In this document: positions 8,301 to 16,619 of the stretch, piece by piece
How the letters are laid out: every line of letters starts with the position of its first letter
Numbering within the stretch: the stretch's first letter is position 1
Assembly: GCF_900176475.1 (NCBI RefSeq)
Contig: NZ_FWXX01000007.1
Span: forward strand, 124,001 to 188,000
DNA: 64,000 nt
Source: Tropicibacter naphthalenivorans
Lineage (GTDB): Bacteria > Pseudomonadota > Alphaproteobacteria > Rhodobacterales > Rhodobacteraceae
Direction of reading: 5' to 3'
The notes under the pieces: generated by a model
Databases searched by the model: none
Told to the model about the DNA's origin: nothing
Seen by the model: only the letters and a program-made list of their open reading frames with translations
Position numbers and translations under genes: made by a program

Positions 8301-8939
8301 ATGATCCGCTACATTTACGGTGAAGACCTTCACAAGTTCCCCAAGCTGGCCCGCTCCATGTTTCTGGATCGCGCCGATCAGTTCAAAACCCGCTTGGGTT
8401 GGGCCGTAAACGTCGACGATCGCGGCTTTGAGCGCGACGAATACGACGACGAAAACCCGCTGTATGTGATCTGGGAAAACGCCGATGGCACCCATGGCGG
8501 CTCTATGCGCTTGCTGCCGACAATCGGTAAAACAATGGTGAATGACCATTTCATTCACCTCACGGATGGCGTGCGCATCCAGTCGCCGTTGATCTGGGAA
8601 TGCACCCGTTTCTGCCTGTCCCGCACCGCCACCCCCGGCGTCGCGGCGGCCTTGATGTTGGCGGGCGGCGAGGTCATGCAGGAATTTGGCGTCGAACACT
8701 ACGTCGGTGTCTTTGACGCACGCATGGTGCGCATTTACCGCCGTATCGGCTCTTCGCCCGAGGTGCTTGGCAGCGAAGGCGAAGGTCGCGAAAAGATCAG
8801 CGTCGGCCTGTGGGAATTCACCTCCGAAGCGCAGGCCTCGGTGTCTAAAAGCGCGGGCATCACGCCCGAAATGTCCAAGCGCTGGTTCGAACTGTCCTTT
8901 GGCACCGTCGTCGATCTCGAAGGTCAGATCGCAGCCTAA
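8301..8939 (+). CDS. luxI: Acyl-homoserine-lactone synthase (LuxI family)
   Basis: Makes N-acyl-homoserine lactones from S-adenosylmethionine and acyl-ACP (or acyl-CoA). The 212 residues carry the invariant LuxI positions: Arg24 and Phe28 in RADQFKTRLGW, Trp34, the acidic cluster near 44-50, Arg70 in GGSMRLLP, and Glu100/Arg103 in WECTRFCL. The start at 8301 has AGAGGAA 8 nt upstream and gives the family-standard N-terminus MIRYIYG; an upstream in-frame start at 8199 has no ribosome site. Paired with the adjacent luxR. The acyl chain cannot be predicted from sequence. Confidence 0.94.
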   Translation: MIRYIYGEDLHKFPKLARSMFLDRADQFKTRLGWAVNVDDRGFERDEYDDENPLYVIWENADGTHGGSMRLLPTIGKTMVNDHFIHLTDGVRIQSPLIWECTRFCLSRTATPGVAAALMLAGGEVMQEFGVEHYVGVFDARMVRIYRRIGSSPEVLGSEGEGREKISVGLWEFTSEAQASVSKSAGITPEMSKRWFELSFGTVVDLEGQIAA

Positions 8940-8956
8940 TCTCAGGCCCACTGCAA

Positions 8957-8992
8957 AAAAGCGCGTGTCGGTTCCCGCCGGCGCGCGCTTTT
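8957..8992 (+). terminator. Intrinsic terminator after luxI
   Basis: Stem AAAAGCGCG (8957-8965) pairs with CGCGCTTTT (8984-8992), 17 bp after the luxI stop. Confidence 0.75.
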
Positions 8993-9040
8993 GCGTTTGT
9001 GTCTCTGGCGCACGCCTGCCACCGGATATAGGGTGCGCGC

Positions 9041-10570
9041 ATGACTGTTCCCGCGCTCCAACTCTCCGAAGATCAGGCCGTTGCCTATGACCGTGTCGCC
9101 GAGATGCTGCGCGGCGCGGGCGTTGACATCGTGCAGGGAACAACAGAGCCGCCAATCGAAGGCCGAGCCCGCGTCATGGCCCTGATGGGCAAGGCGGGCA
9201 GCGGTAAAACGCTCTTATTGTCAGAGCTTTACAAGGCGCTTCAGGCGACCGGTGTCGATATCGTTTCGGGCGATTACGAAGGTAAACGGTCCAAGGACAC
9301 CCGCACTCTGGCCATTCTCGCGCCGACGAACAAAGCCGCCAGCGTCTTGCGGATGCGCGGCGTGCCTGCGACGACGATCCACCGTATCCTCTACACGCCT
9401 GTCTACGACCCGGAATACGAAAAGATTGCCGAATGGTTGATGGGCAACGAGGAAGCCCCAGAAATCGAAGACTTGCCCCCCGAGGCGCTCGCCCGCGCGC
9501 AGGCCAGTTATGAATTGCACAAGTCCATTCCGGCCGCTTTGGCTGCGGCGGGGTTGCGCGGCAGCGATTTTATCACCGGGTGGAAACGCCGCGAAGAGCC
9601 GCTCGACATTGGCTTTGTCGACGAATCCTCGATGCTTGACGATCGTCAGTTCGAAGACCTCCAAGAGATTTTTCCCAACCTGCTGATTTTTGGCGATCCG
9701 GCGCAGCTTGCCCCGGTGAACCAATCGGGGAAAATGGTGTTCGACACGCTGCCCGACACGCTGAAAATGGAGCTCAGCCGCATCCACCGGCAAGAGGCCG
9801 ACAATCCGATCCTCGATCTCGCGCATGCTCTGGCTGATCCGCAGCTGGGCTTCGAAGACTTTGAGCGCATGATCGAAGACGCCGCCCGCCGCGATGACCG
9901 TGTCGTCTGGGGGCAGCGGGTCGAAGTGGATCTGATGGCGCGCTCGCCGGTCTTGGTCTGGCGCAACGCGACGCGAATCCGCCTGATTAACGCCTTTCGC
10001 GCGGTGCATGGCGCGCCCGAAACCGAGCTGTTGGCGGGCGAGCCGCTGATCTGCGACGGCATCGAACTGCCCTTGAAACACCGCAAGAAGCGCCTCGACC
10101 TCGAAGCGCGCGGTCTGATCAAGGGCGCGCAGGTCATCTACCTTGGGCCGGGGCGCAAGCCGGGGTTTTCTAAACTTCACGTGGTCGGCGCGGTGGAACC
10201 GCAGGTGTCCGCAGCCTCTATCGTGAAAATCGAAAAACCCGAGGAAGAAGAACCGTTTATCCCCTTTGCGGCGCGTATGGGGGCGACCTTTTTGCACGGT
10301 GCTGCGGTGACAATTCACAAGGCGCAGGGCAGCCAATGGGACGAGGTTCAGGTTTTCGCCCCCGATCTATACGCCGCCGCGCGCATGGGCCGGACCGAGG
10401 CCGGACAGCCCTTGTGGAAGCGGCTGGCCTATGTCGCGATCACCCGTGCGCAATCCCGCCTGCATTGGGTGGTGCGTAATCGGCTGTCACGTCCCAATGG
10501 CCCGCTGCGGATTGACGATCTGGGTGGGGCGCCCGCGCCGCTAGAGCTTGCGGTGCAAGAGCCAGAGTGA
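9041..10570 (+). CDS. SF1 DNA helicase, RecD/Dda-like
   Basis: A 509-residue stand-alone superfamily 1B helicase, predicted to unwind DNA 5' to 3' using ATP. Motifs in order: Walker A GKAGSGKT (about residue 50), motif Ia APTNKAASVL (about 100), Walker B VDESSML (about 192), motif III GDPAQLAPV (about 220), then in the C-terminal UvrD_C_2 part TIHKAQGSQWDEV (about 428) and motif VI YVAITRAQSRL (about 467). It lacks the long N-terminal RecBC-binding domain of true RecD and resembles the chromosomal Dda/RecD2-like family of alphaproteobacteria. It overlaps no neighbour; the start has a weak ribosome site. Role probably in replication or repair. Confidence 0.88.
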   Translation: MTVPALQLSEDQAVAYDRVAEMLRGAGVDIVQGTTEPPIEGRARVMALMGKAGSGKTLLLSELYKALQATGVDIVSGDYEGKRSKDTRTLAILAPTNKAASVLRMRGVPATTIHRILYTPVYDPEYEKIAEWLMGNEEAPEIEDLPPEALARAQASYELHKSIPAALAAAGLRGSDFITGWKRREEPLDIGFVDESSMLDDRQFEDLQEIFPNLLIFGDPAQLAPVNQSGKMVFDTLPDTLKMELSRIHRQEADNPILDLAHALADPQLGFEDFERMIEDAARRDDRVVWGQRVEVDLMARSPVLVWRNATRIRLINAFRAVHGAPETELLAGEPLICDGIELPLKHRKKRLDLEARGLIKGAQVIYLGPGRKPGFSKLHVVGAVEPQVSAASIVKIEKPEEEEPFIPFAARMGATFLHGAAVTIHKAQGSQWDEVQVFAPDLYAAARMGRTEAGQPLWKRLAYVAITRAQSRLHWVVRNRLSRPNGPLRIDDLGGAPAPLELAVQEPE

Positions 10571-11584
10571 TCACAGCTTAACGATTTGTTTGCCTGTGTT
10601 ACCGCCTGTCAGCATCGAGATGAAGGTCTGAGGCATGTCGTCCAGCCCGTGGGCGATGTCTTCGAGGTAGGCGATGTCGCCGGCGGCAACCTTGGGCGCC
10701 ACATCGCTCAGGAAATCGGGGAAATCGTCCCAGTGATCAAAGATGATCAACCCGTTCACCGACAGGCGTTTCGTCAGTACCGACCGCCAGATCAACGGCA
10801 ATTTGTCCCCAGCTTCGGCCCCATTGTACCACGCGATCATCCCGCAGACCGGGATGCGCCCGCCGACATTCATCAGCGGCATGACCGCTTCTAGAACTTT
10901 GCCGCCGACATTTTCCCAATAGATATCAACGCCATCCGGGGTCGCCGCTGCGATAGCGGCGCGCAGAGACGCGGCATCGTCATGTGCCTTGTGGTCGATC
11001 GCAGCGTCAAACCCAAAGGTCTCGACAGCCAGCGCGCATTTCTCGGGCCCGCCCGCGATGGCGATGGTCCGCAGGCCCGCAGCCTTGGCCAATTGGCCAA
11101 CCATGGACCCCACCGGGCCGGTCGCGGAGGCCACGACCAAGGTCTCTCCCGCTTTGGGCAACCCATATTTCCGCAAGCCCGTCCAAGCGGTAAACCCAGG
11201 CATCCCGAGCACCCCTAGGGCCGTGCTTTCGGGTATATCTTCTGGCAGTTTGCGCAATTCTGCGGCGGGTAGTACGGCGTGGTCAGCCCAGCCGGTCATA
11301 CCTGTTACCAAATCCCCAACAGCGAAGCCGTCCGCCTTGGACGCAACCACGCGGCCCACGCCCTGGCCGGTCATCGTTGCGCCCAAATCGACCGACGGCG
11401 CATAGCTCGGGGCGTCGCTCATCCGCCCGCGCATATACGGATCCAGCGACAAACAGCTGACTCTAACCAACACTTCACCTGCCTTAATGGCCGGTATGTC
11501 CATGGTTTCTATGGAAAAATCCTGCGGAGCCGGAACGCCTTCGGGGCGGCGGGCCAGCGCAATGCGTTTCATTTGGTCGGTCAT
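10571..11584 (-). CDS. NADP-dependent MDR oxidoreductase (CurA/PTGR-like)
   Basis: A 337-residue zinc-independent medium-chain dehydrogenase/reductase that probably reduces the double bond of alpha,beta-unsaturated ketones or aldehydes with NADPH. Motifs: the cofactor loop VASATGPVGSMVGQLAK around residue 155 (AxxGxxG type), LSLDPYMRGRM near residue 45, and WENVGGKVLEAVMP near 235, all typical of the leukotriene-B4 dehydrogenase/CurA branch. No catalytic zinc Cys/His set is present. The start at 11584 is preferred to 11623 since GAGGA lies 6 nt upstream. It ends against the convergent helicase gene and is divergent from the acyl-CoA ligase. Confidence 0.87.
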   Translation of the reverse strand: MTDQMKRIALARRPEGVPAPQDFSIETMDIPAIKAGEVLVRVSCLSLDPYMRGRMSDAPSYAPSVDLGATMTGQGVGRVVASKADGFAVGDLVTGMTGWADHAVLPAAELRKLPEDIPESTALGVLGMPGFTAWTGLRKYGLPKAGETLVVASATGPVGSMVGQLAKAAGLRTIAIAGGPEKCALAVETFGFDAAIDHKAHDDAASLRAAIAAATPDGVDIYWENVGGKVLEAVMPLMNVGGRIPVCGMIAWYNGAEAGDKLPLIWRSVLTKRLSVNGLIIFDHWDDFPDFLSDVAPKVAAGDIAYLEDIAHGLDDMPQTFISMLTGGNTGKQIVKL

Positions 11585-11680
11585 TCGCGTCCTCACGTCA
11601 TTTTGCAGATTTGCGGTTGCCACAGCGCCGCTAGACTGTTCACTCTAGCGGGACATAGGCAGACGGCAAGGGAGGGCCCG

Positions 11681-13309
11681 ATGCAAGGCACAATGATGCA
11701 CGTACCGCTCAGGATCATCGAGATTCTGCGCTACGCCGCCAAAGCGCACCCCGGCGCAGAGGTGGTTTCGGTTCGCACCGAAGGCGATATTCACCGCGAA
11801 ACCTACACGCAAGCCTACGCCCGCGCCGGGCAGTTGGCGCATGGGTTGGCGTCCATCGGCGTGCAGCCGGGCGACCGGGTCGCGACGCTGGCGTGGAACG
11901 GCTATCGCCACTTTGAGTTGTATTACGCTATCTCGGGGATGGGTGCCGTCTGTCACACGATCAACCCCCGCCTGTCCGCCGAACAGATGCTCTACATCAT
12001 CGAACACGCGCAGGACAAGGTGCTCTGCCTGGACCTGACCTTTGTGCCACTGATCGAGGCGTTGGCCGATCATCTGCCCCAGGACTTGCAGCTGGTCCTG
12101 ATGACCGACCGGGCGCATATGCCTGAAAGTGCAGTGAAATTCCTGTGCTACGAAGAGTTGCTGAACGGGCGGCCCGAGCATTTCGACTGGCCCGAAATGG
12201 CCGAAGATACCGCTGCGGGGCTGTGTTACACCTCTGGCACCACTGGCCATCCCAAAGGCGCGCTGTATAGCCACCGCTCGACCGTACTGCACGCGATGAC
12301 CTTGGCGATCACCATTCCGCGCTCTTTGCACGAATGGGCGCGTATCCTTCCGGTTGTGCCGATGTTCCACGTCAATTCGTGGGGGCTGCCCTATGCTGCG
12401 CCGATGGTTGGCGCGTCCTTGATTATGCCCGGGCCGCAACTGGACGGGGAATCTCTGTACAATTTGATCGAAGAAGAAGCCGTCACCGCCTCGTGGGGCG
12501 TGCCGACGGTCTGGCTTGGCCTTCGCACAGAGATGGAGGCACGCGGCGGGGCGCCGTCGACGCTGGATCAACTGGTGATTGGGGGCTCTGCGGTTCCGCG
12601 TGCGATGATCGAAGCCTTCGAAATGATGGGGGTCGACATTTGTCACGCGTGGGGGATGACCGAAATGAGCCCCGTCGGCACCCATGGGCAGCTGTCTGCC
12701 TCTATGAAGGACTTGAATTTCAAAGAGAAAATCGACCTCAAAGTCAAACAGGGGCGGCGGATATTTGGCGTCGACCTCAAGCTGGTGAATGAAAACGGCC
12801 AGCGGCAGCCGCATGATGGTAAGGCCGTGGGCGAGCTTTTCGTGCGGGGCAATGCGGTCGTTTCGGGCTATTTCAACAACCCAGAGGCGTCGCAGGCCGC
12901 CATGGATTCCGAAGGCTGGTTTGGCACTGGCGACGTGGCCAGCATCGACCCCGACGGGTTCTTGTATATTCAGGACCGCGCCAAGGATTTGATTAAATCC
13001 GGCGGCGAGTGGATCAGTTCGATCGACCTTGAAAACGTGGCCATGGCGCATCCCAAGGTGGCCAATTGCGCGGTGATTGCCCTGCCGCACCCCAAGTGGG
13101 ATGAGCGCCCTTTGTTGGTCTGTGTGGCCAACGGCGACCGCCCGAGCCTAGAGGAAATCCACGAGATGATGATAGAGCATTTCGCCAAGTGGCAGTTGCC
13201 GGATGATATTGTTTTCGTTGATGAATTGCCGCTGACCGCGACGGGGAAAATCTCCAAGCTGACGCTGCGCGAGCAGTTCAAAGATCACGTGTTGCCCGAT
13301 GCTGGCTGA
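11681..13309 (+). CDS. AMP-dependent acyl-CoA ligase (FadD/AlkK/DmdB-like)
   Basis: A 542-residue ANL-superfamily enzyme that activates a carboxylic acid to its CoA thioester through an acyl-adenylate. Motifs: P-loop YTSGTTGHPKG (about residue 185), WGMTEMSP (about 325, adenylate binding), GWFGTGDVASIDPDG with the hinge Asp (about 415) and the catalytic Lys in LTATGKISKL near the C-terminus. The sequence resembles medium-chain ligases and also the methylmercaptopropionate-CoA ligase DmdB of roseobacters; the two cannot be separated here. A GGGAGGG site precedes the ATG at 11681. The stop overlaps the start of the MaoC gene by 11 nt, indicating an operon. Confidence 0.9.
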   Translation: MQGTMMHVPLRIIEILRYAAKAHPGAEVVSVRTEGDIHRETYTQAYARAGQLAHGLASIGVQPGDRVATLAWNGYRHFELYYAISGMGAVCHTINPRLSAEQMLYIIEHAQDKVLCLDLTFVPLIEALADHLPQDLQLVLMTDRAHMPESAVKFLCYEELLNGRPEHFDWPEMAEDTAAGLCYTSGTTGHPKGALYSHRSTVLHAMTLAITIPRSLHEWARILPVVPMFHVNSWGLPYAAPMVGASLIMPGPQLDGESLYNLIEEEAVTASWGVPTVWLGLRTEMEARGGAPSTLDQLVIGGSAVPRAMIEAFEMMGVDICHAWGMTEMSPVGTHGQLSASMKDLNFKEKIDLKVKQGRRIFGVDLKLVNENGQRQPHDGKAVGELFVRGNAVVSGYFNNPEASQAAMDSEGWFGTGDVASIDPDGFLYIQDRAKDLIKSGGEWISSIDLENVAMAHPKVANCAVIALPHPKWDERPLLVCVANGDRPSLEEIHEMMIEHFAKWQLPDDIVFVDELPLTATGKISKLTLREQFKDHVLPDAG

Positions 13310-13748
13310 TGACCTGCGCGCGCTTGCGCCGCAAACAACCCGTTGGTTTGAAATGGACGCCGCAAGGGTCAAGGCGTTTGCCGATGCGACCGAGGATTGG
13401 CAGTTCATTCACCTTGATGAAGATCGGGCAAAGGCGGAAACGCCCTTTGGCGGCTGCGTCACCCATGGTTTTCTGACGCTGTCGATGCTCTCGGCCATGT
13501 CTTACCAAGTGGTTGAAGGGATCGAAGGGTTTGCCTCGTCCATTAACTACGGTTTCGACCGGATTCGCTTTGTCTCGCCGGTGCGGGTGGGCAGCAGCAT
13601 CCGCGGCGAATTCACCGTGGCCTCGGTAGATGAGGGCGACGGTTTCCTTGATGTGCATTGGGATGTGCTGGTCGAAGTGAAAGGTCAAGACCGCCCGGCC
13701 TTGGCTGCCAATTGGATCACGCGGGTCTATCTGGCAGAGGGGCAGTAA
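13299..13748 (+). CDS. MaoC-like hotdog dehydratase
   Basis: A 149-residue single-hotdog (R)-specific enoyl-CoA hydratase-like protein. The hydratase motif is clear: ATEDWQFIHLDEDRAK (Asp/His pair near residue 31-36) followed by FGGCVTHGFLTLSMLS. It probably hydrates the enoyl-CoA downstream of the upstream-encoded acyl-CoA ligase, with which it overlaps by 11 nt. Substrate unknown. Lower-likelihood alternative: a thioesterase-like hotdog. Confidence 0.88.
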   Translation: MLADDLRALAPQTTRWFEMDAARVKAFADATEDWQFIHLDEDRAKAETPFGGCVTHGFLTLSMLSAMSYQVVEGIEGFASSINYGFDRIRFVSPVRVGSSIRGEFTVASVDEGDGFLDVHWDVLVEVKGQDRPALAANWITRVYLAEGQ

Positions 13749-13776
13749 CGCTTTTTTAAATTGTCAGACATTTAAA

Positions 13777-13812
13777 ACCCCGCCGAGGATGGGCCTTGGC
13801 GGGGTGTCTTTT
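13777..13812. terminator. Bidirectional intrinsic terminator
   Basis: A 12-bp stem with one G-T pair (13777-13788 with 13794-13805) lies between convergent genes; TGTCTTTT follows on the plus strand and TTTTAAA on the minus strand. Confidence 0.8.
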
Positions 13813-13827
13813 ACAATCTGAGGTAGA

Positions 13828-14505
13828 TTAGCTGATCGACGCGCGGATCGCCCGCATGTTCTCGCCGTAGGGTGCGGGGTTGCTGACCGAGCCGCCCTTG
13901 AACACGGCAGAGCCGGCCACCAGAACGTCGGCGCCAGCCTCCACCACGAGGGGCGCAGTCTCGGGCGTGACGCCCCCGTCGATCTGGATATGGATCGGGC
14001 GGTCGCCAATCCACTCACGAATTGTGCGGACTTTGGCGGTCATGTCGATGAATTTTTGCCCGCCAAAACCTGGGTTTACGGTCATCACCAGCACCATGTC
14101 CGCCAGCGGCAACAGCTCGCGCACGGCCTCTGCCGGGGTGCCGGGGTTCAGCGCGATACCGGCCTGCATCCCGGCGACTTTGATCGCCTGAAGCGTGCGG
14201 TGCGGGTGCGGACCTGCCTCGACGTGGGCGGTCAACATGTCGGCGCCAGCGTCCGCATACGCATCGATATAGCTGTCCACCGGCGCAATCATAAGGTGAA
14301 CGTCCATAAAGGTCTTTACATGCGGGCGAAAGGCTTTGACCGCCGGAGGGCCAAAGGTGAGGTTCGGCACAAAGTGCCCATCCATTACGTCCACATGGAT
14401 CCAGTCGGCGCCTTCGGCCTCGACGGCCTGAATCTCACGCCCGAAATCGGCGAAGTCGGCGGACAGGATGGACGGGGCGATTTTCACGCTGCGATCAAAA
14501 GTCAT
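13828..14505 (-). CDS. rpe: Ribulose-phosphate 3-epimerase
   Basis: Interconverts ribulose-5-phosphate and xylulose-5-phosphate in the pentose phosphate and Calvin pathways. The 225-residue TIM barrel has the family signatures [33 protein letters not shown] (metal-binding His and catalytic Asp), [13 protein letters not shown] and the second catalytic Asp in IQIDGGV. AAAGGAGA lies upstream of the ATG. No Calvin-cycle genes are adjacent, so this is probably the housekeeping copy. Confidence 0.96.
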   Translation of the reverse strand: MTFDRSVKIAPSILSADFADFGREIQAVEAEGADWIHVDVMDGHFVPNLTFGPPAVKAFRPHVKTFMDVHLMIAPVDSYIDAYADAGADMLTAHVEAGPHPHRTLQAIKVAGMQAGIALNPGTPAEAVRELLPLADMVLVMTVNPGFGGQKFIDMTAKVRTIREWIGDRPIHIQIDGGVTPETAPLVVEAGADVLVAGSAVFKGGSVSNPAPYGENMRAIRASIS

Positions 14506-14529
14506 GGGCGGTCTCCTTTAAGGTCTCGC

Positions 14530-15462
14530 TTAATAACCGGCGTCGCGATCCACAAGATGCAACATCGGCGCACCGGCTTCGGAGCGGGCGATATTATCGG
14601 CGATGGCATGCGCGGCGGTGTCCGGGCGCGTGCAAGACGCGATATGCGGGGTCACGGTCACGCGCGGATGCGTCCAAAACGCATGATCTTGGGGCAGCGG
14701 CTCTACGCGAAAGACATCGAGAGTCGCATGGCCGATCTGCCCGCTGTCCAAAGCGGCCAGCAGGGCGTCGTCATCAATTAACGGCCCTCTTCCCGGATTA
14801 ACCAAGAAGGCGCCGGGCGCGAGCAGGGCAAGGCGTTCGGCATTCATGATGTTGGTCGTGGCCGAGGTGTTGGGGAGCAGCAGGACAAGGATCTGCGCAT
14901 CGCGCAGCGCTTGGGTCAGACCATCATCGCCGTGCAGGGCGCGAATGCCGAGGATGTCTTTTGCCGAACGGCTCCATCCCGTGACGGGAAAGCCTAGATT
15001 TGTGAGGGCCTTGGCGCAGGCTTGCCCCAGCACCCCAAGCCCGAGGATCGTGACGGGACGGTCCTTGGACAAGGGCGGGGGGGTGTCATCCCAGATCCGG
15101 TCTGGATTGTTGATATGCGCGTCCATTCCCAGATGGTGCCGCATCACATGTCCCGTCACCCATTCGACCATGCCTTGGGTCAGTCCATGTTCATCGACCA
15201 TTCGCGCCAGCGGCACGGTTAACGTCGGGTTGTTCACAACGGCTTCGACCCCGGCCCAGAGGTTCAGAACCGCCTTCAGGTTAGGAAAGATGGAAAAATC
15301 CTGAACGGTCGAGTTGGGCGCGTAAATGATATAATCCACCTCCTCAGCCGGCAGGTCCGTGCCAAGGCAATAGGCCAGTCCGGTGGCTTCCAACGCCGCG
15401 CGCAGAGGCGTTTCATATTGTTCCCAACGCTCGGTCAGCGCCGCAAAGAGGATGTTAATCAT
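14530..15462 (-). CDS. ghrA: Glyoxylate/hydroxypyruvate reductase A-like dehydrogenase
   Basis: A 310-residue D-2-hydroxyacid dehydrogenase that probably reduces glyoxylate or hydroxypyruvate with NADPH. The NAD(P) loop is TILGLGVLGQACAKAL (GxGxxG near residue 140) followed by WSRSAKD, where Arg-Ser favours NADP. Catalytic residues expected for the family are present: Arg in NPGRGPLID (about 235), Glu in VFRVEPLP (about 262) and His in VTPHIAS (about 282). The short N-terminal domain without the usual extended lobe fits the GhrA branch. The gene lies 25 bp after rpe's start region on the same strand. Confidence 0.87.
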   Translation of the reverse strand: MINILFAALTERWEQYETPLRAALEATGLAYCLGTDLPAEEVDYIIYAPNSTVQDFSIFPNLKAVLNLWAGVEAVVNNPTLTVPLARMVDEHGLTQGMVEWVTGHVMRHHLGMDAHINNPDRIWDDTPPPLSKDRPVTILGLGVLGQACAKALTNLGFPVTGWSRSAKDILGIRALHGDDGLTQALRDAQILVLLLPNTSATTNIMNAERLALLAPGAFLVNPGRGPLIDDDALLAALDSGQIGHATLDVFRVEPLPQDHAFWTHPRVTVTPHIASCTRPDTAAHAIADNIARSEAGAPMLHLVDRDAGY

Positions 15463-15479
15463 CGTTAAGTCCTACGTGG

Positions 15480-16619
15480 TTAACGGGGCCTGTGCACATG
15501 CGCGCTTTGGACTAAGCCAAAGGCCAGCATCAACACCAGCATCGCAGAGCCGCCATAAGACACAAGAGGCAAGGGTACGCCCACGACCGGCGCCAGCCCC
15601 ATCACCATCGACATGTTCACTGCAAAGAACAAAAAGAATGTCAGCGCAATGCCAAGGATCAACAGTGAAGAAAACCGATCCTTGTTCTGTAGCGCCGCGA
15701 CGACGCAAAAGAACAGGATCAACACGTAAAGCGACAGTAGGGAAAAGCCTCCGACAAAGCCGAACTCTTCGGCCAAGGTATTGAAAATAAAGTCAGTATG
15801 CTTTTCAGGCAGGAAGTTTAGGCGGCTTTGAGTGCCTTGCATGAAACCGCGCCCCGTCCAGCCGCCAGAGCCCATGGCAATCTTGGCTTGGGTGATGTGA
15901 TAGCCCGCGCCCAACGGGTCAGAGGACGGGTCCAGAAAGGTGTCGATGCGTCGAAACTGATAGTCCTTGAGCAGCTGCCAATCGGTGCCGCGCGACTGAA
16001 ACACCGCCCAGATGGTGCCCACCCCGGCGCTGATCACCGTCGCGAAATACAGCCAATGCACCCCGGCCAGGAACATCATCAGCCCGCCGCCAATCATTAA
16101 CAAAAGCGCCGTCCCGAGGTCCGGTTGCGCAAGGGTTAACGCGGTGGGCAAAAGGATAAAGACCACCGGGATCGCCACCCACAAGGGCCGCGACACGCGG
16201 TTGTTCGGCAGCCAATCGTAATAGGCGGCGAGGAACATAACGAGGGTGATCTTCATCACTTCCGAAGGTTGCAGGCGCATGAACCCAAGGTCGATCCAAC
16301 GCTGCGCCCCCATGCCCACGGTGCCGAAAAGTTCCACCATCAACAACAGGCCCAGACCAATGCCATAGGCCACCAAAGACACGTTTCGCCAGAACCAGAT
16401 GGGCACCATCGCCACGATAAACATCACTGTTAAACCAAGGACATAGCGCTTGATCTGCGGCTCGGCCCAAGGCGTCCACGACCCGCCCGCAACAGAGTAG
16501 AGCATCAGGAACCCGATGCTGGCCACGGCGCTGAGCAGCACCACCAGAGGCCAGTTGAGGTGCAGGATCTTGCGCCAACCGGTGGGGGCGGATTTGATGG
16601 AATACTCAAGATAGGTCAT
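15480..16619 (-). CDS. rodA: Rod-shape SEDS peptidoglycan glycosyltransferase RodA
   Basis: Inner-membrane SEDS-family polymerase that builds lateral-wall glycan strands together with PBP2. The 379 residues contain about ten hydrophobic segments. Signatures: the large periplasmic loop with the essential Trp/Asp region (GRGFMQGTQSRLNFLPEKHTDFIF split here as GRGFMQGTQS and LPEKHTDFIF) and the C-terminal PLVSYGGSAML. Its ATG overlaps the stop of mrdA by 4 nt, so it is the last gene of the mre-mrd operon. Confidence 0.95.
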   Translation of the reverse strand: MTYLEYSIKSAPTGWRKILHLNWPLVVLLSAVASIGFLMLYSVAGGSWTPWAEPQIKRYVLGLTVMFIVAMVPIWFWRNVSLVAYGIGLGLLLMVELFGTVGMGAQRWIDLGFMRLQPSEVMKITLVMFLAAYYDWLPNNRVSRPLWVAIPVVFILLPTALTLAQPDLGTALLLMIGGGLMMFLAGVHWLYFATVISAGVGTIWAVFQSRGTDWQLLKDYQFRRIDTFLDPSSDPLGAGYHITQAKIAMGSGGWTGRGFMQGTQSRLNFLPEKHTDFIFNTLAEEFGFVGGFSLLSLYVLILFFCVVAALQNKDRFSSLLILGIALTFFLFFAVNMSMVMGLAPVVGVPLPLVSYGGSAMLVLMLAFGLVQSAHVHRPR